From assembly GCF_009380215.1 (NCBI RefSeq), contig NZ_WHUG01000001.1:248001-312000 (forward strand): a stretch of DNA of 64,000 bases, given 5' to 3'. The position numbers and the translations under genes are program-made. Shown here piece by piece: positions 24,120-32,972 of the stretch. Positions within the stretch are counted from its first letter, which is position 1, and each line of letters opens with the position of its first letter. The notes below the pieces were generated by a model. That model was not told the DNA's origin and ran no database searches. It saw only the letters and a list, made by a program, of their open reading frames with translations. Origin of the DNA: Rugamonas aquatica (GTDB lineage Bacteria; Pseudomonadota; Gammaproteobacteria; Burkholderiales; Burkholderiaceae_D).

Positions 24120-26906
24120 TCAGCCCCGTGCAATCTCTAGCGACAGCGCCTGTTGCGATGTGGTCGCAACGACGTGAGTAAAGCCCTCAGCGTCAGTTAC
24201 CCCTTCCTCGTAGGTGCCGTCGGCCAGCTTGATACGATAGCGCTGGTTGGGAAGTGGCAGCCCCGTGGTTTCATCTTTCACGATAAACCCTTGATCGAAT
24301 AATTTTAGCTGGGAGTCCGGTAGTGCTGCTGAAACAGCCGTTACATTGGCGGCAGCTTCGAAGACATGCTTCCCGCCTTTAACGGTGAAGTTACCAGGGC
24401 AGGCGAACGTAATGTCTCCGCCTTCCAAGGTAATCGACGACTGGCCTGCCTGCAGCACGATCTTTTGATTGGCCTTGATCTCGATGCTGTCGTTGACCGA
24501 GATGACGGTGATCGACTTGTCTGCCAGGATCTCCAACTGGTCGGTGTGTGCCTGCAGCGATACCGGCCCATTGCCGGCAATCGCCTGGATGCCGCCCGCG
24601 TGCGAGAAAAAGCTCGCCGCGTTGGCCGCCACCGACGATACCGTGTACCCGGCTGTCATGTGCACATCACCCTGCGTCACCCAATGCAGCTGCTGGCCGG
24701 CGAACAGCACGGTCGATGCCGGTGTGGCCCAGTTGATGCTGGACGGCGCATCCATCAGCACCAGCGGGGCGCCGAATTTCTCAACCGGCTTGGCCGCATC
24801 GAGATCGCGCGCGCCATCCTTGGCCTTGGCGGCCTGCTGGCCGTTGACGGCGCCCGCGTGCTTGCCTTTTTCCTTTGGATCGAGCTGCGAGATGAAATCC
24901 TTGTGCGCGTCGGCGGCGGGCTTGCTGGACAAGGCCTGCTGCTGCGTGGCCGCTTCACTGAGCTTATCCGCCAGTTCCTTCGACGCCTTCAATGAAGCCA
25001 GCGCCTCGGCCGCATCCATCTGTGTCGAGTTGACGCTGCTGCCTTGCGCAGTGCGCGCGCTGGTGGTCAGCAGCACGCCTTCTGCGCCACGCACGGTGGC
25101 CCAGGCATCGGTGCGCAGTTCGAAGCCGCTGCCGCGATAGGCGCCGCGCTGCGCCGCGCCTGGCGATTGCTGGACCAGGTAGCCCAGGTTCAGCTGCGTG
25201 GCGGCGCTGCTGGTGGCAAGCCGCGTACGCACCTGGCCCGGCGTATCGTCCAGCTGCCACTGGTTGTAGCCGCCGCCGTCGAAATTGTGGCTGTGGATGC
25301 CCGACAGCGTGCCCGCATGATTCGCACCCGAGTCCACGCCAGCCGAGAACGGCGGCATATCCGCGCCGGTGTAGAGTTGCGCCACCACCATGGGCCGGTC
25401 CATGTCGCCGTCGATGAAGTCGACCAGCACCTCGGTGCCGATGCGCGGCGTGAATTGCGAGCCCCAGTTCGGGCCGGCCAGCGCTTCCGCCACCCGCACC
25501 CAGGTGCTGGAGGTTTCATCGCCGGGCGCGTTGCCCTTGCTGTCGGTGTTGTGGCCCATGCCGCCGGCGTTGGCGCCTTGTCCGCGCTGCCAGCTGAACT
25601 GGATCTTGATCTGGTGATCGCGGTCGGTCGTGGCAACCGCGCCGGCCAGGCCGACAACCACCGCAGTCTGCGGCCCCAGTGCCGTGCTGGCGTGCGGCGC
25701 GGCGGTAGCGCGCGGCACCACGGCCACGCTGTCGCGCACGCAGCCGAAGCTGTTGCGGTATGTGCCGTTCTCGATGCCGCCGCCAACCAGAGAGGCCAGC
25801 GTCTTGATCTGCGCCTGGATGTTGTTGCGCGCCTCGTGGCGCACCCACAGCACCAGGAAGCGGTTGTCGCCATCGGCATAGCGCTCGTGCTGCGTCAGCT
25901 GGAAACCGTGGCCCGCGGCCAGGCGGCGCACGGCGCCTTTGCCTTCGAAGATTTTGTTGTCCAGCTCCAGCGCCTGCAGCATCAACTGGCTGTGTGGATC
26001 GGCGGCCACGCCGTTATCTGCGCCGCTGGCGATGCGTTCACCGCTGCCGTCGTACACGGCCAGCACCGGCAGTTCGCCCGCATCCAGGCTGGATGCCTGC
26101 TCGGCCGACGGCGCCAGCAACTGCGCCGGATCCCAGCTGCTGATGCTGATGGCGTTGGCCTGCACCTGGCGCCGCGCGGAGAAGTGGTCGATGGCGTCGT
26201 CGGTGTCGGTGGCGCGCACGCCGTGGAAGCGGATTTCGGCGTTGCCCGGCGTATCCGGTGCGCGCGCCTTGCTGTCGAAGATGACCAGCTTGTGCTTGGC
26301 CTGACCGTCTTTGCTTTCATCCTCCGCCTGGTCATGCTCGAAACGCCAGCTCAGGCCTTCGGAGGCTAGCAGGCGCGTGAAGAATTCCAGGTCGCTCTCG
26401 CGATACTGCGTGCAGATGGCGCGCGGCTCCAGCGTTTGCGTGACATCGAATTCGAAACGCAGTTGCGGATAATCGGCCAGCAGTTCGGTGACGATGTCCT
26501 GCGCATTCTTGTCCTGAAAAATATAACTGTCCCGGCGCAGCCGCAGCAGCGACAGTGCGGGTTCCAGGTGCAGGCGGTAGCGCGCCACGCCGCCATCTGC
26601 GCCCAGCCACGCGGCTTCGGTGCAGATGCCGTGCCAGGCGCGCTGGCTGCCGTCCGGTTGCAGCAGCGTTACCGTCAGTTCTTCGCCGATGAAGATCGTC
26701 AGATCCAGATCGGTCGATACGCTCAGCGCGTCGACATCGAACGCATACAGTTCATTGACGCCTTCGCGGCCGCTGAAGTGTTCGGCCATCAGCGATTCGG
26801 GCAAGCCCGAGTCCTGCGCGCTGGCCAGCGTGAGCAGGCGGGCGTGCTGGCTCAGGCCCGTGCCGAACAGGCCAAGCGCCGAGGGAAGTAGTGACGGCAG
26901 ATCCAT
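24120..26906 (-). CDS. vgrG: T6SS spike protein VgrG1 with C-terminal TTR-like extension
   Basis: Trimeric puncturing tip of the secretion needle, 928 residues. The N-terminal gp27-like part includes FSGREGVNELYAFDVDALS and YRESDLEFFTRLLASEGLSWRFE. An OB/gp5-like part has WVRVAEALAGPNWGSQFTPRIGTEVLVDFIDGD in overlapping segments. A DUF2345 region (INWATPASTVLFAGQQLHWV) and gp5-type repeats (ADKSITVISVNDSIEIKAN) follow. The last 60 residues (FIVKDETTGLPLPNQRYRI) look like a transthyretin-like domain, which in other VgrGs holds the cargo. Its ATG overlaps the tssL stop by one base, so it is the third gene of the tssK operon. Confidence 0.95.
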   Translation of the reverse strand: MDLPSLLPSALGLFGTGLSQHARLLTLASAQDSGLPESLMAEHFSGREGVNELYAFDVDALSVSTDLDLTIFIGEELTVTLLQPDGSQRAWHGICTEAAWLGADGGVARYRLHLEPALSLLRLRRDSYIFQDKNAQDIVTELLADYPQLRFEFDVTQTLEPRAICTQYRESDLEFFTRLLASEGLSWRFEHDQAEDESKDGQAKHKLVIFDSKARAPDTPGNAEIRFHGVRATDTDDAIDHFSARRQVQANAISISSWDPAQLLAPSAEQASSLDAGELPVLAVYDGSGERIASGADNGVAADPHSQLMLQALELDNKIFEGKGAVRRLAAGHGFQLTQHERYADGDNRFLVLWVRHEARNNIQAQIKTLASLVGGGIENGTYRNSFGCVRDSVAVVPRATAAPHASTALGPQTAVVVGLAGAVATTDRDHQIKIQFSWQRGQGANAGGMGHNTDSKGNAPGDETSSTWVRVAEALAGPNWGSQFTPRIGTEVLVDFIDGDMDRPMVVAQLYTGADMPPFSAGVDSGANHAGTLSGIHSHNFDGGGYNQWQLDDTPGQVRTRLATSSAATQLNLGYLVQQSPGAAQRGAYRGSGFELRTDAWATVRGAEGVLLTTSARTAQGSSVNSTQMDAAEALASLKASKELADKLSEAATQQQALSSKPAADAHKDFISQLDPKEKGKHAGAVNGQQAAKAKDGARDLDAAKPVEKFGAPLVLMDAPSSINWATPASTVLFAGQQLHWVTQGDVHMTAGYTVSSVAANAASFFSHAGGIQAIAGNGPVSLQAHTDQLEILADKSITVISVNDSIEIKANQKIVLQAGQSSITLEGGDITFACPGNFTVKGGKHVFEAAANVTAVSAALPDSQLKLFDQGFIVKDETTGLPLPNQRYRIKLADGTYEEGVTDAEGFTHVVATTSQQALSLEIARG

Positions 26907-27670
26907 TACGGTAGCGTGATTGTCAGGTTGGCGGCGCGCGGGGCCAGTTTGACCACGTCGTTATACGCGTTCATGCGGCTCTCGGCATTGTGGTCCAGCG
27001 AGGTGCGCAGGCCGATGTAGCCCAGCACGCAGATCAAGCCGAACACGGAGCACAGCACCCACACCGGCAGGTCGCTGCGCAGCTTGTGCTTGATCTGGTC
27101 CGGCCGCTCGGCGTGCGGCGCGAAGCCGCCGCGCTTGCCCTTCATGTGGGCGATCTCGTCGCCCAGGCGCGAGGTCAGGTAGTTCAGTTTCTCCGAGCCT
27201 TCGAGGATGTACTTGCCCTGGAAGCCGAGCAGCAAGCACATATGGAACACCTCCAGCGCCTGCAGGTGGGCGCTGCCGCGCGCGCGCAGGTTCTCCAGGC
27301 GGTTGTAGAAATTCTCGCCGGCCAGCTGGTCGCCGAACAGCACCAGTTGCAGCGGGCGGCGTTCCCACGCGTCGCGGATGCTGAAGTTGGAACGCAGGAT
27401 GATCTCGTCCACGGCGGCGCAGAACGCATATTTCGCGTTGTCGACATCGTCCGGCGAGGCGTTCTGCTTCTTGGCGCCGCGACCGAAATCGTCGAGGAAG
27501 GCCGCCATCTTGCGGGCGAACTCGCCGTCGTCCTGCGGGCCGTTGCCGTTCTTGAGCATGAACAGGGCGTAGAAGCCGTCGTACATCAGATCGAGCAGCG
27601 TTTGCGGTGCGCTGGCGGCGCTGGGCGGGGCGCCAGCGCCCATCAGGGAAGGTGCGGTAACGGTATTCAT
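26906..27670 (-). CDS. tssL: T6SS inner-membrane protein TssL (DotU/IcmH family)
   Basis: Part of the TssJLM membrane complex. The 254-residue protein has a cytoplasmic DotU domain (VDNAKYAFCAAVDEIILRS, then FYNRLENLRAR and VFHMCLLLGFQGKY) and one C-terminal membrane helix (LPVWVLCSVFGLICVLGYIGL). It lacks the peptidoglycan-binding extension seen in some TssL proteins; that role may fall to the separate OmpA-like protein at 40399. GAGGACC before the ATG is a good ribosome-binding site. Lies 14 bp after tssK. Confidence 0.95.
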   Translation of the reverse strand: MNTVTAPSLMGAGAPPSAASAPQTLLDLMYDGFYALFMLKNGNGPQDDGEFARKMAAFLDDFGRGAKKQNASPDDVDNAKYAFCAAVDEIILRSNFSIRDAWERRPLQLVLFGDQLAGENFYNRLENLRARGSAHLQALEVFHMCLLLGFQGKYILEGSEKLNYLTSRLGDEIAHMKGKRGGFAPHAERPDQIKHKLRSDLPVWVLCSVFGLICVLGYIGLRTSLDHNAESRMNAYNDVVKLAPRAANLTITLP

Positions 27671-27684
27671 GGTTGGTCCTCAGT

Positions 27685-29031
27685 TCAGGAAGTAACGGCC
27701 ACCAGGTCCAGCTTCAGGTCGTGGATGCCGCCGGGGACGTAGATGGAAATCGATTGGGCTTGCAGCATGCGCTCATACATCTGGCCCTTGGCTTCAAGCG
27801 CGAAGTAGCAGGCGTCCGGGCGCACCGGCACGGCGGCCGGCACCTGCGGCGAGTGCGACAGGCGCACACCCGGCATGGCCGACAGCACGAATTTTTCGAC
27901 GTCGTCCGGCGCGCCGATCTTGAAGCGCAGCGGCACGATGTCCACCAACTCGCTGGCCGGCAGATCGGCCGAGACGGCGATGTAGAAGGTGGTCTTGTCG
28001 TCGATCTTCTGCGAGTCCAGCATGCCGTGGTGGTACGAAGGCTTGACTTCCTTGAGCGCGATGGCGAAGTACTTGGACGAGATCACGGTGTCGAGCAGCT
28101 CGCGGATGATCTGGTGCAGCGTGGCGAAGGCCGGGCCGGGATCGTTGTGCTGGTAAGGCGGCAGGTCGGCCAGGGTCCAGCTTTTCGAGAAGGTCATCAA
28201 GGCGCCGGCCAGCGACAGCAGCTGTTCGTACAGCCGTTCCGGGTGCAGCGCCGGATGGTGGAAGTAGTGCGACAGCGAGGCGAAGGCCGAACTGGCGGTG
28301 TGCAGCAGCCAGAAGGACGACATGTCGCCGGAGCGGAATTCGATCACGTGTTTGCTCGGCTCGCGGTGGTGGCCGTACAGCGCGCTGACCTTGGCCTGCA
28401 GCGCGTCGATCAGGCGGCGCAGCTGCAGGAACAGCAGCGGCGAGCTGCGGATCGACAGGCTGGGCGCGACGAAGGTTGCATCCAGTTCGAAGCCGCCGGT
28501 GGCCGCGCGGCGCAGGCGCAGCAGCGGGAAGTGGGTGTACGAATCGCGCGGTTCGAATTCCGATACGAGGCGCACGGTTTTCTTCAGATAGCTCAGCTGC
28601 GCCGATGCCGCCTGCGTGTACAGGTCCGGCGTGTCGCGGTTCGATTGCAGGAAGCGCACCGCATTGCCATTGGCGCCGCTGGCGCCGTCGCCGAAATTGC
28701 CGCCGAACGGCTTGAACGCGGGCAGGGCGGCGTAGAACGTCACGCTCTGCTGCGATTGCAGCATCTGGCTCAGGTCCACGGTGTCCGGCAGTTCATCGTC
28801 GCCGGGGGCGCTGTACAGCTCACCGTCCTGGAAGCGCAGCGACAGTTCCAGCACGCGCAGCGTGTTGTTGGCCAGCGCGTCGCGGTCGATCTGGATCTGG
28901 TTCACGCCCCAGGCGTAGGGATGCAGCGCCTGCATGCTGTGATGCAGCCGCTGCTCGTGGTACTGGTCCTGCTGCTGGAAGTGCTGCGGGCGCAGGAACA
29001 AGCCTTCACCCCATAAAATTTTGCTGCTCAT
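27685..29031 (-). CDS. tssK: T6SS baseplate protein TssK
   Basis: Connects the baseplate to the TssLM membrane complex. From ATG 29031 (448 residues; AAGGACG upstream) it begins SSKILWGEGLFLRPQHFQQQD, the diagnostic TssK N-terminus. Further family features are LPAFKPFGGNF and the C-terminal SPQVPAAVPVRPDACYFALE. A longer frame from 29067 would add 12 residues but lacks support. First gene of a minus-strand operon with tssL and vgrG1, divergent from the tssB block. Confidence 0.96.
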   Translation of the reverse strand: MSSKILWGEGLFLRPQHFQQQDQYHEQRLHHSMQALHPYAWGVNQIQIDRDALANNTLRVLELSLRFQDGELYSAPGDDELPDTVDLSQMLQSQQSVTFYAALPAFKPFGGNFGDGASGANGNAVRFLQSNRDTPDLYTQAASAQLSYLKKTVRLVSEFEPRDSYTHFPLLRLRRAATGGFELDATFVAPSLSIRSSPLLFLQLRRLIDALQAKVSALYGHHREPSKHVIEFRSGDMSSFWLLHTASSAFASLSHYFHHPALHPERLYEQLLSLAGALMTFSKSWTLADLPPYQHNDPGPAFATLHQIIRELLDTVISSKYFAIALKEVKPSYHHGMLDSQKIDDKTTFYIAVSADLPASELVDIVPLRFKIGAPDDVEKFVLSAMPGVRLSHSPQVPAAVPVRPDACYFALEAKGQMYERMLQAQSISIYVPGGIHDLKLDLVAVTS

Positions 29032-29298
29032 GCGTGCGTCCTTGTGAGTGTGGCGCATTGATGCCATTTGTTAAGTAGCAGAACAATAACATTCCTTGCG
29101 CAATTGCCGCGCCCGCTTGGTTTCTATCGTGCGCGCGCTTAAAAAATAGGCAACAAGACCTCTGGAGTACCAAAAAGTTCCCCTCGCACACAAAAAATTC
29201 AATTGAACGCGGTCAATAATAAATTTCTGATAACGTGGCGCCTGTTGGAAACAATTAGTGATTAAGCATTCTTTTTTGATATTTAGTTTGAGGACAGC
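29032..29298. promoter_or_regulatory. Divergent control region of the two T6SS operons
   Basis: This 267-bp AT-rich stretch separates tssK (minus) from the TPR lipoprotein gene (plus) and must hold both promoters. A TTGAAC at 29203-29208 and AT-rich blocks towards 29299 are seen, but no -35/-10 pair with good spacing. A sigma-54 -24/-12 signature was looked for and not found. No open frame of note. Confidence 0.5.
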
Positions 29299-29901
29299 AT
29301 GAATACCGTTATCTCCCTCGGCCGCATCGGCCGTTTCATTGGCGCCGCTGTCTGCGCCGCATCGCTCAGCGCCTGCGTGACCGCGCCTATCGCCCAGAAA
29401 CCAGCCATGCCCAGCATGGAAGATATGATGGCCAAGGCCAGCCAGGTCAGCGGCTCCGGCCAGAAGGAACAAGCCATCACGCTGTGGAAAGAGGCCGCGG
29501 TCGCCTACCCGGCGGACAAGGCGCCATGGACGAATATCGCGCAGACCCGCTACGAAGCCGGCCAATACGGCGACGCCATCGTCAGTGCGCAGGAAATCCT
29601 GGTGCGTGATCCTAACGACCGCCTGGCCAACAGCATCATCGCCATCAGCGGCCTGCGCCTGTCGACGCGCGCGCTGTCGGACCTGAGCCGCCAGAACAAT
29701 CTGTCCGGATCGCTGCGCACCGAATCGCAGGATCTGGCCAAGCTGCTGCGCGAAAGCCTGGGCGAGACCGTGCTGGTGCCGCCGCAGCCTGCGCAAGCCG
29801 TCGTGCCGGCGCGTAACAACGCCACCGCCGCCAAGACCAAAAAAGGCAAGGCCAAGGCCGACGACGATTCGAGCGCGAATCCATTCAACGCCCTGAAGTA
29901 A
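29299..29901 (+). CDS. TPR lipoprotein of the T6SS locus
   Basis: A 200-residue protein with a lipoprotein signal (lipobox SLSACVT, Cys near residue 26). TPR-like helices span residues about 55-120: KEQAITLWKEAAVAYPADKAPWTNIAQTRYEAGQYGDAIV in adjoining segments. A Lys/Ala-rich tail (KTKKGKAKADDDSS) follows. It is first in the tssB operon. It does not look like TssJ, whose fold is a transthyretin-like sandwich, but it is one of few lipoproteins in the core locus and could help attach the complex to the outer membrane. Function inferred from position. Confidence 0.8.
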   Translation: MNTVISLGRIGRFIGAAVCAASLSACVTAPIAQKPAMPSMEDMMAKASQVSGSGQKEQAITLWKEAAVAYPADKAPWTNIAQTRYEAGQYGDAIVSAQEILVRDPNDRLANSIIAISGLRLSTRALSDLSRQNNLSGSLRTESQDLAKLLRESLGETVLVPPQPAQAVVPARNNATAAKTKKGKAKADDDSSANPFNALK

Positions 29902-29936
29902 GCAAACCGTATTTAACCCAACGATAGGGGAATCCC

Positions 29937-30440
29937 ATGTCAAAAAATACCAGTGTCCAGAAAAAACTGCAGAAAATTCGCCCACCGCGGGTCCAGATGA
30001 CCTATGACGTCGAAATCGGCGACGCCATTGAAAACAAGGAGCTGCCTTTCGTGATGGGCGTGGTCGGCGACTTCGGCGGCAATTCGGAAGTCGAGCAAAA
30101 GCGCCTGAAGGATCGCAGCTTCGTCGGCATCGACCGCGATAACTTCGACGAAGTCCTGAAAGGCGTGGAGCCACGCGCAGCCTACCGCGTCGCCAATGAA
30201 CTGAGCGACGAAGGCGGCCAGTTCGCGGTCGATCTGAAATTCAAATCGATGGACGACTTCCGTCCCGAAGCCGTGGTGCAGCAGGTGGAGCCGCTGCGCA
30301 AGCTGCTCGAAGCGCGCACCAAGCTGGCCGACCTGCGTAACAAACTGGCCGGCAACGACAAGCTGGAAGACATCCTCAACGACGTCTTGAACAGCACCGA
30401 GAAATTGGCCGAACTGGGCCAGCAAACCACGAAAGCCTGA
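29937..30440 (+). CDS. tssB: T6SS contractile sheath small subunit TssB
   Basis: Forms the sheath with TssC around the Hcp tube. The 167-residue protein begins MSKNTSVQKKLQKIRPPRV and has the invariant VQMTYDVEIGDAIENKELPFVMGVVGDFGG, read in overlapping parts. The C-terminal helix LRNKLAGNDKLEDILNDVL, which precedes a short tail, is also standard. AGGGGAAT before ATG 29937 is a good ribosome-binding site. Only 2 bp separate it from tssC, as is usual. Confidence 0.97.
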   Translation: MSKNTSVQKKLQKIRPPRVQMTYDVEIGDAIENKELPFVMGVVGDFGGNSEVEQKRLKDRSFVGIDRDNFDEVLKGVEPRAAYRVANELSDEGGQFAVDLKFKSMDDFRPEAVVQQVEPLRKLLEARTKLADLRNKLAGNDKLEDILNDVLNSTEKLAELGQQTTKA

Positions 30441-30442
30441 TC

Positions 30443-31927
30443 ATGTCCGCTCAACTGACTCCAGGCGGCGCGCCCGCCGCCACTACCGAATTGGCCTTGC
30501 TTGACCAGATCGTCGAGCAGAGCAAGGTCGCCAAATCCAGCGCTGAACATGCGCGCGCCAAGGATTTGATTTCCGAACTGGTGAACCAGGTGATGGACGG
30601 CACCGTGGTCGTTTCCGACAACCTGGCCGCCACCATCGACGCCCGCGTCGCTGAACTGGACCGCATGATCTCGGCGCAGTTGTCGGCCGTGATGCACGCG
30701 CCGGAATTCCAGAAACTGGAAAGCAGCTGGACCGGCTTGAACTACCTGGTGCGCAACAGCGCCACTGGCCAGAACCTGAAGATCAAGATGCTCAACGCGA
30801 CCAAGAAGGAATTGGTCAAGGACTTCCAGTCCGCGCTGGAATTCGACCAGAGCACCATGTTCAAGAAGGTCTACGAAGAAGAATTCGGCACCTTCGGCGG
30901 TGCGCCGTTCGGCGCGCTGCTGGGCGATTACGAGATCACCCGCCAGCCGGAAGACATGTACTTCATCGAGCAGATGTCGCACGTGGCAGCCGCCGCGCAC
31001 GCGCCGTTCATCTCGGCCGCGTCGCCGGAGCTGTTCGGCCTGGAGAGCTACAGCGACCTGGGTAAGCCGCGCGACCTGTCGAAGGTGTTCGACACCGTCG
31101 AATACGCGAAGTGGAAGTCGTTCCGCGAATCGGAAGACTCGCGCTACGTCGGCCTGACGCTGCCGCGCTTCCTGGGCCGCCTGCCGTTCAACCCGGCCGA
31201 TGGCGCCACCACCGAAGGCTTCAACTTCGTCGAAGATGTCGACGGCACCGACCACCAGAAATACCTGTGGTGTAACGCGGCCTACGCCTTCGGCACCAAG
31301 CTGACCGCAGCCTTCGAGGACTACGGCTGGTGCGCGGCGATCCGCGGCGTGGAAGGCGGCGGCCTGGTGGAAGACCTGCCGACCCACACCTTCAAGACCG
31401 ACGAAGGCGAAGTCGCGCTCAAGTGCCCGACCGAAATCGCCATCACCGACCGCCGCGAAAAAGAACTGAGCGACCTCGGTTTCATTTCGCTGGTCCACTG
31501 CAAGAACACCGACTACGCCGCCTTCTTCGGCGCGCAATCGGCGCAGAAGGCGCGCAAGTACAACAACGACGCCGCCAACGCCAACGCCGTGCTGTCGGCG
31601 CAGCTGCAATACATCTTCGCCGTCTCGCGCATCGCCCACTACATGAAGGCGATGATGCGCGACAAAATCGGTAGCTTCGCCGCCGCGTCGAACGTGGAAG
31701 ACTTCCTGAACCGCTGGCTGACCCAGTACGTGCTGCTGGACGATAACGCCAGCCAGGAACAGAAAGCCCAGTTCCCGCTGCGCGAAGCGTCGGTCCAAGT
31801 ATCCGAAGTGCCGGGCCGTCCGGGCGTGTACCGCGCCGTGTCGTTCCTGCGTCCGCACTTCCAGCTCGACGAGCTGTCCGTTTCACTCCGTTTGGTCGCG
31901 GAGCTCCCTGCATCGACCAAGAACTAA
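30443..31927 (+). CDS. tssC: T6SS contractile sheath large subunit TssC
   Basis: The 494-residue partner of TssB and the main mass of the sheath; it carries the part that ClpV and TssB act on after contraction. Characteristic segments include FQKLESSWTGLNYLVRNS, GAPFGALLGDYEI, ESEDSRYVGLTLPRFLGRLP and the C-terminal PGVYRAVSFLRPHFQLDELS. Full length and intact. 34 bp precede hcp, which may carry an extra promoter for higher expression. Confidence 0.98.
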   Translation: MSAQLTPGGAPAATTELALLDQIVEQSKVAKSSAEHARAKDLISELVNQVMDGTVVVSDNLAATIDARVAELDRMISAQLSAVMHAPEFQKLESSWTGLNYLVRNSATGQNLKIKMLNATKKELVKDFQSALEFDQSTMFKKVYEEEFGTFGGAPFGALLGDYEITRQPEDMYFIEQMSHVAAAAHAPFISAASPELFGLESYSDLGKPRDLSKVFDTVEYAKWKSFRESEDSRYVGLTLPRFLGRLPFNPADGATTEGFNFVEDVDGTDHQKYLWCNAAYAFGTKLTAAFEDYGWCAAIRGVEGGGLVEDLPTHTFKTDEGEVALKCPTEIAITDRREKELSDLGFISLVHCKNTDYAAFFGAQSAQKARKYNNDAANANAVLSAQLQYIFAVSRIAHYMKAMMRDKIGSFAAASNVEDFLNRWLTQYVLLDDNASQEQKAQFPLREASVQVSEVPGRPGVYRAVSFLRPHFQLDELSVSLRLVAELPASTKN

Positions 31928-31961
31928 GCAGTACTTACTTTAACAACTGAAAGGAATCACA

Positions 31962-32453
31962 ATGGCAATCGACGTCTATCTGCAAATCGACGGTATCAAA
32001 GGCGAATCCGCCGATGCTACCCACAAGGACTGGATCGAGGTATCGACCGTTCAATGGGAAGTGCTGCAGCCTAAGTCGGCTACCGCATCGACCGGCGGCG
32101 GCCACACTGCCGAGCGCACCGAGCACAAAGATATCGTTGTCTCGAAGCTGGCTGACCTGGCTACTCCTCTGCTGCTGCAAACCTGCTCGTCGGGTAAAAC
32201 CATCCCTAAGGCCAAGCTGGAATTCCTGCGCGCCGACGGCAATGGCGAGCGTATCAAGTACTTCGAAATCGAACTGGAAAATGTTCTGATCTCCAGCGTT
32301 GCACCAACCGTCAAACAGGGCAACATCCTGACTGAAGACGTGGCGATCAAGTATTCGAAAGTGAAGTGGAAGTACACCCAACAAAAAGTTGGCGGTGGTT
32401 CGGGCGGTAACACCTCGGGCGGCTGGGATCTGTCGGCTAACAAAACCGCGTAA
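31962..32453 (+). CDS. hcp: T6SS inner tube protein Hcp (TssD)
   Basis: Ring-forming secreted tube protein of 163 residues, typical for the family. Begins MAIDVYLQIDGIKGESADA and has HKDWIEVSTVQWEV and the C-terminal YSKVKWKYTQQK. There is no signal peptide, as expected. A glycine-rich tail (GGGSGGNTSGG) follows the core. AAAGGAATCACA before the ATG provides ribosome binding. No extra effector domain is fused. Confidence 0.97.
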   Translation: MAIDVYLQIDGIKGESADATHKDWIEVSTVQWEVLQPKSATASTGGGHTAERTEHKDIVVSKLADLATPLLLQTCSSGKTIPKAKLEFLRADGNGERIKYFEIELENVLISSVAPTVKQGNILTEDVAIKYSKVKWKYTQQKVGGGSGGNTSGGWDLSANKTA

Positions 32454-32479
32454 TCGACTGACTGTTTGATGGGATACCG

Positions 32480-32971
32480 ATGAAGGGTTTTACGCCGGGA
32501 CTATTCGACCGGCTGATGGATATGCCGGTCAATGGCGCCTCCAGCGGCACGGTATCGCGTTTGTCGATCGAGGACTTGAAGGACTCGGTCGCGCGCGATC
32601 TGGAAGCGCTGCTCAACACGCGCACTGTGATCCCGGAAGAGCTGCTGAAGCGGTATCCCGAATGCGGACGCTCGATCGTGACATACGGCTTGAATGACTT
32701 TGCCGGCTTGTCGCTGTCGAGCACCGACGACCGTGCTTTTATTTGCCGATGCCTTGAAAAAGCCATCGCGCGCCATGAGCCGCGCCTGCGCAATGTGCAG
32801 GCTTCGCTCGAATTGCGCGCCGATGCGATCAACCGCCTCAACTTCGCCATTACGGCGCTGCTGGTGGTCAGTTCGGCGCATGAACCGGTCAATTTTGACG
32901 CTGTGTTGCAGCCGTCCAGCCTGCACTACACCATAAGCAAGGCACGCCGCGTGGCGCAATCGGGAGCCTGA
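32480..32971 (+). CDS. tssE: T6SS baseplate protein TssE (gp25-like)
   Basis: A 163-residue gp25/lysozyme-like wedge protein of the baseplate. Recognised by RLSIEDLKDSVARDLEALLNTR near the N-terminus and by ECGRSIVTYGLNDFAG, with the C-terminal IEL-type segment ASLELRADAINRLNFAITALLV. The enzymatic gp25 residues are not conserved, as in other TssE proteins. It ends one base before the TTG start of tssF. Confidence 0.93.
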   Translation: MKGFTPGLFDRLMDMPVNGASSGTVSRLSIEDLKDSVARDLEALLNTRTVIPEELLKRYPECGRSIVTYGLNDFAGLSLSSTDDRAFICRCLEKAIARHEPRLRNVQASLELRADAINRLNFAITALLVVSSAHEPVNFDAVLQPSSLHYTISKARRVAQSGA

Positions 32972-32972
32972 G

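Noticed and set aside
29032..29298. Possible sigma-54 promoter for the T6SS operons
   Set aside because: TGGCG-type words occur, but no GG/GC pair with the required 10-bp gap was found.
29299..29901. TPR lipoprotein as TssJ
   Set aside because: It is helical and TPR-like, whereas TssJ is a small beta-sandwich; only the lipobox is shared.
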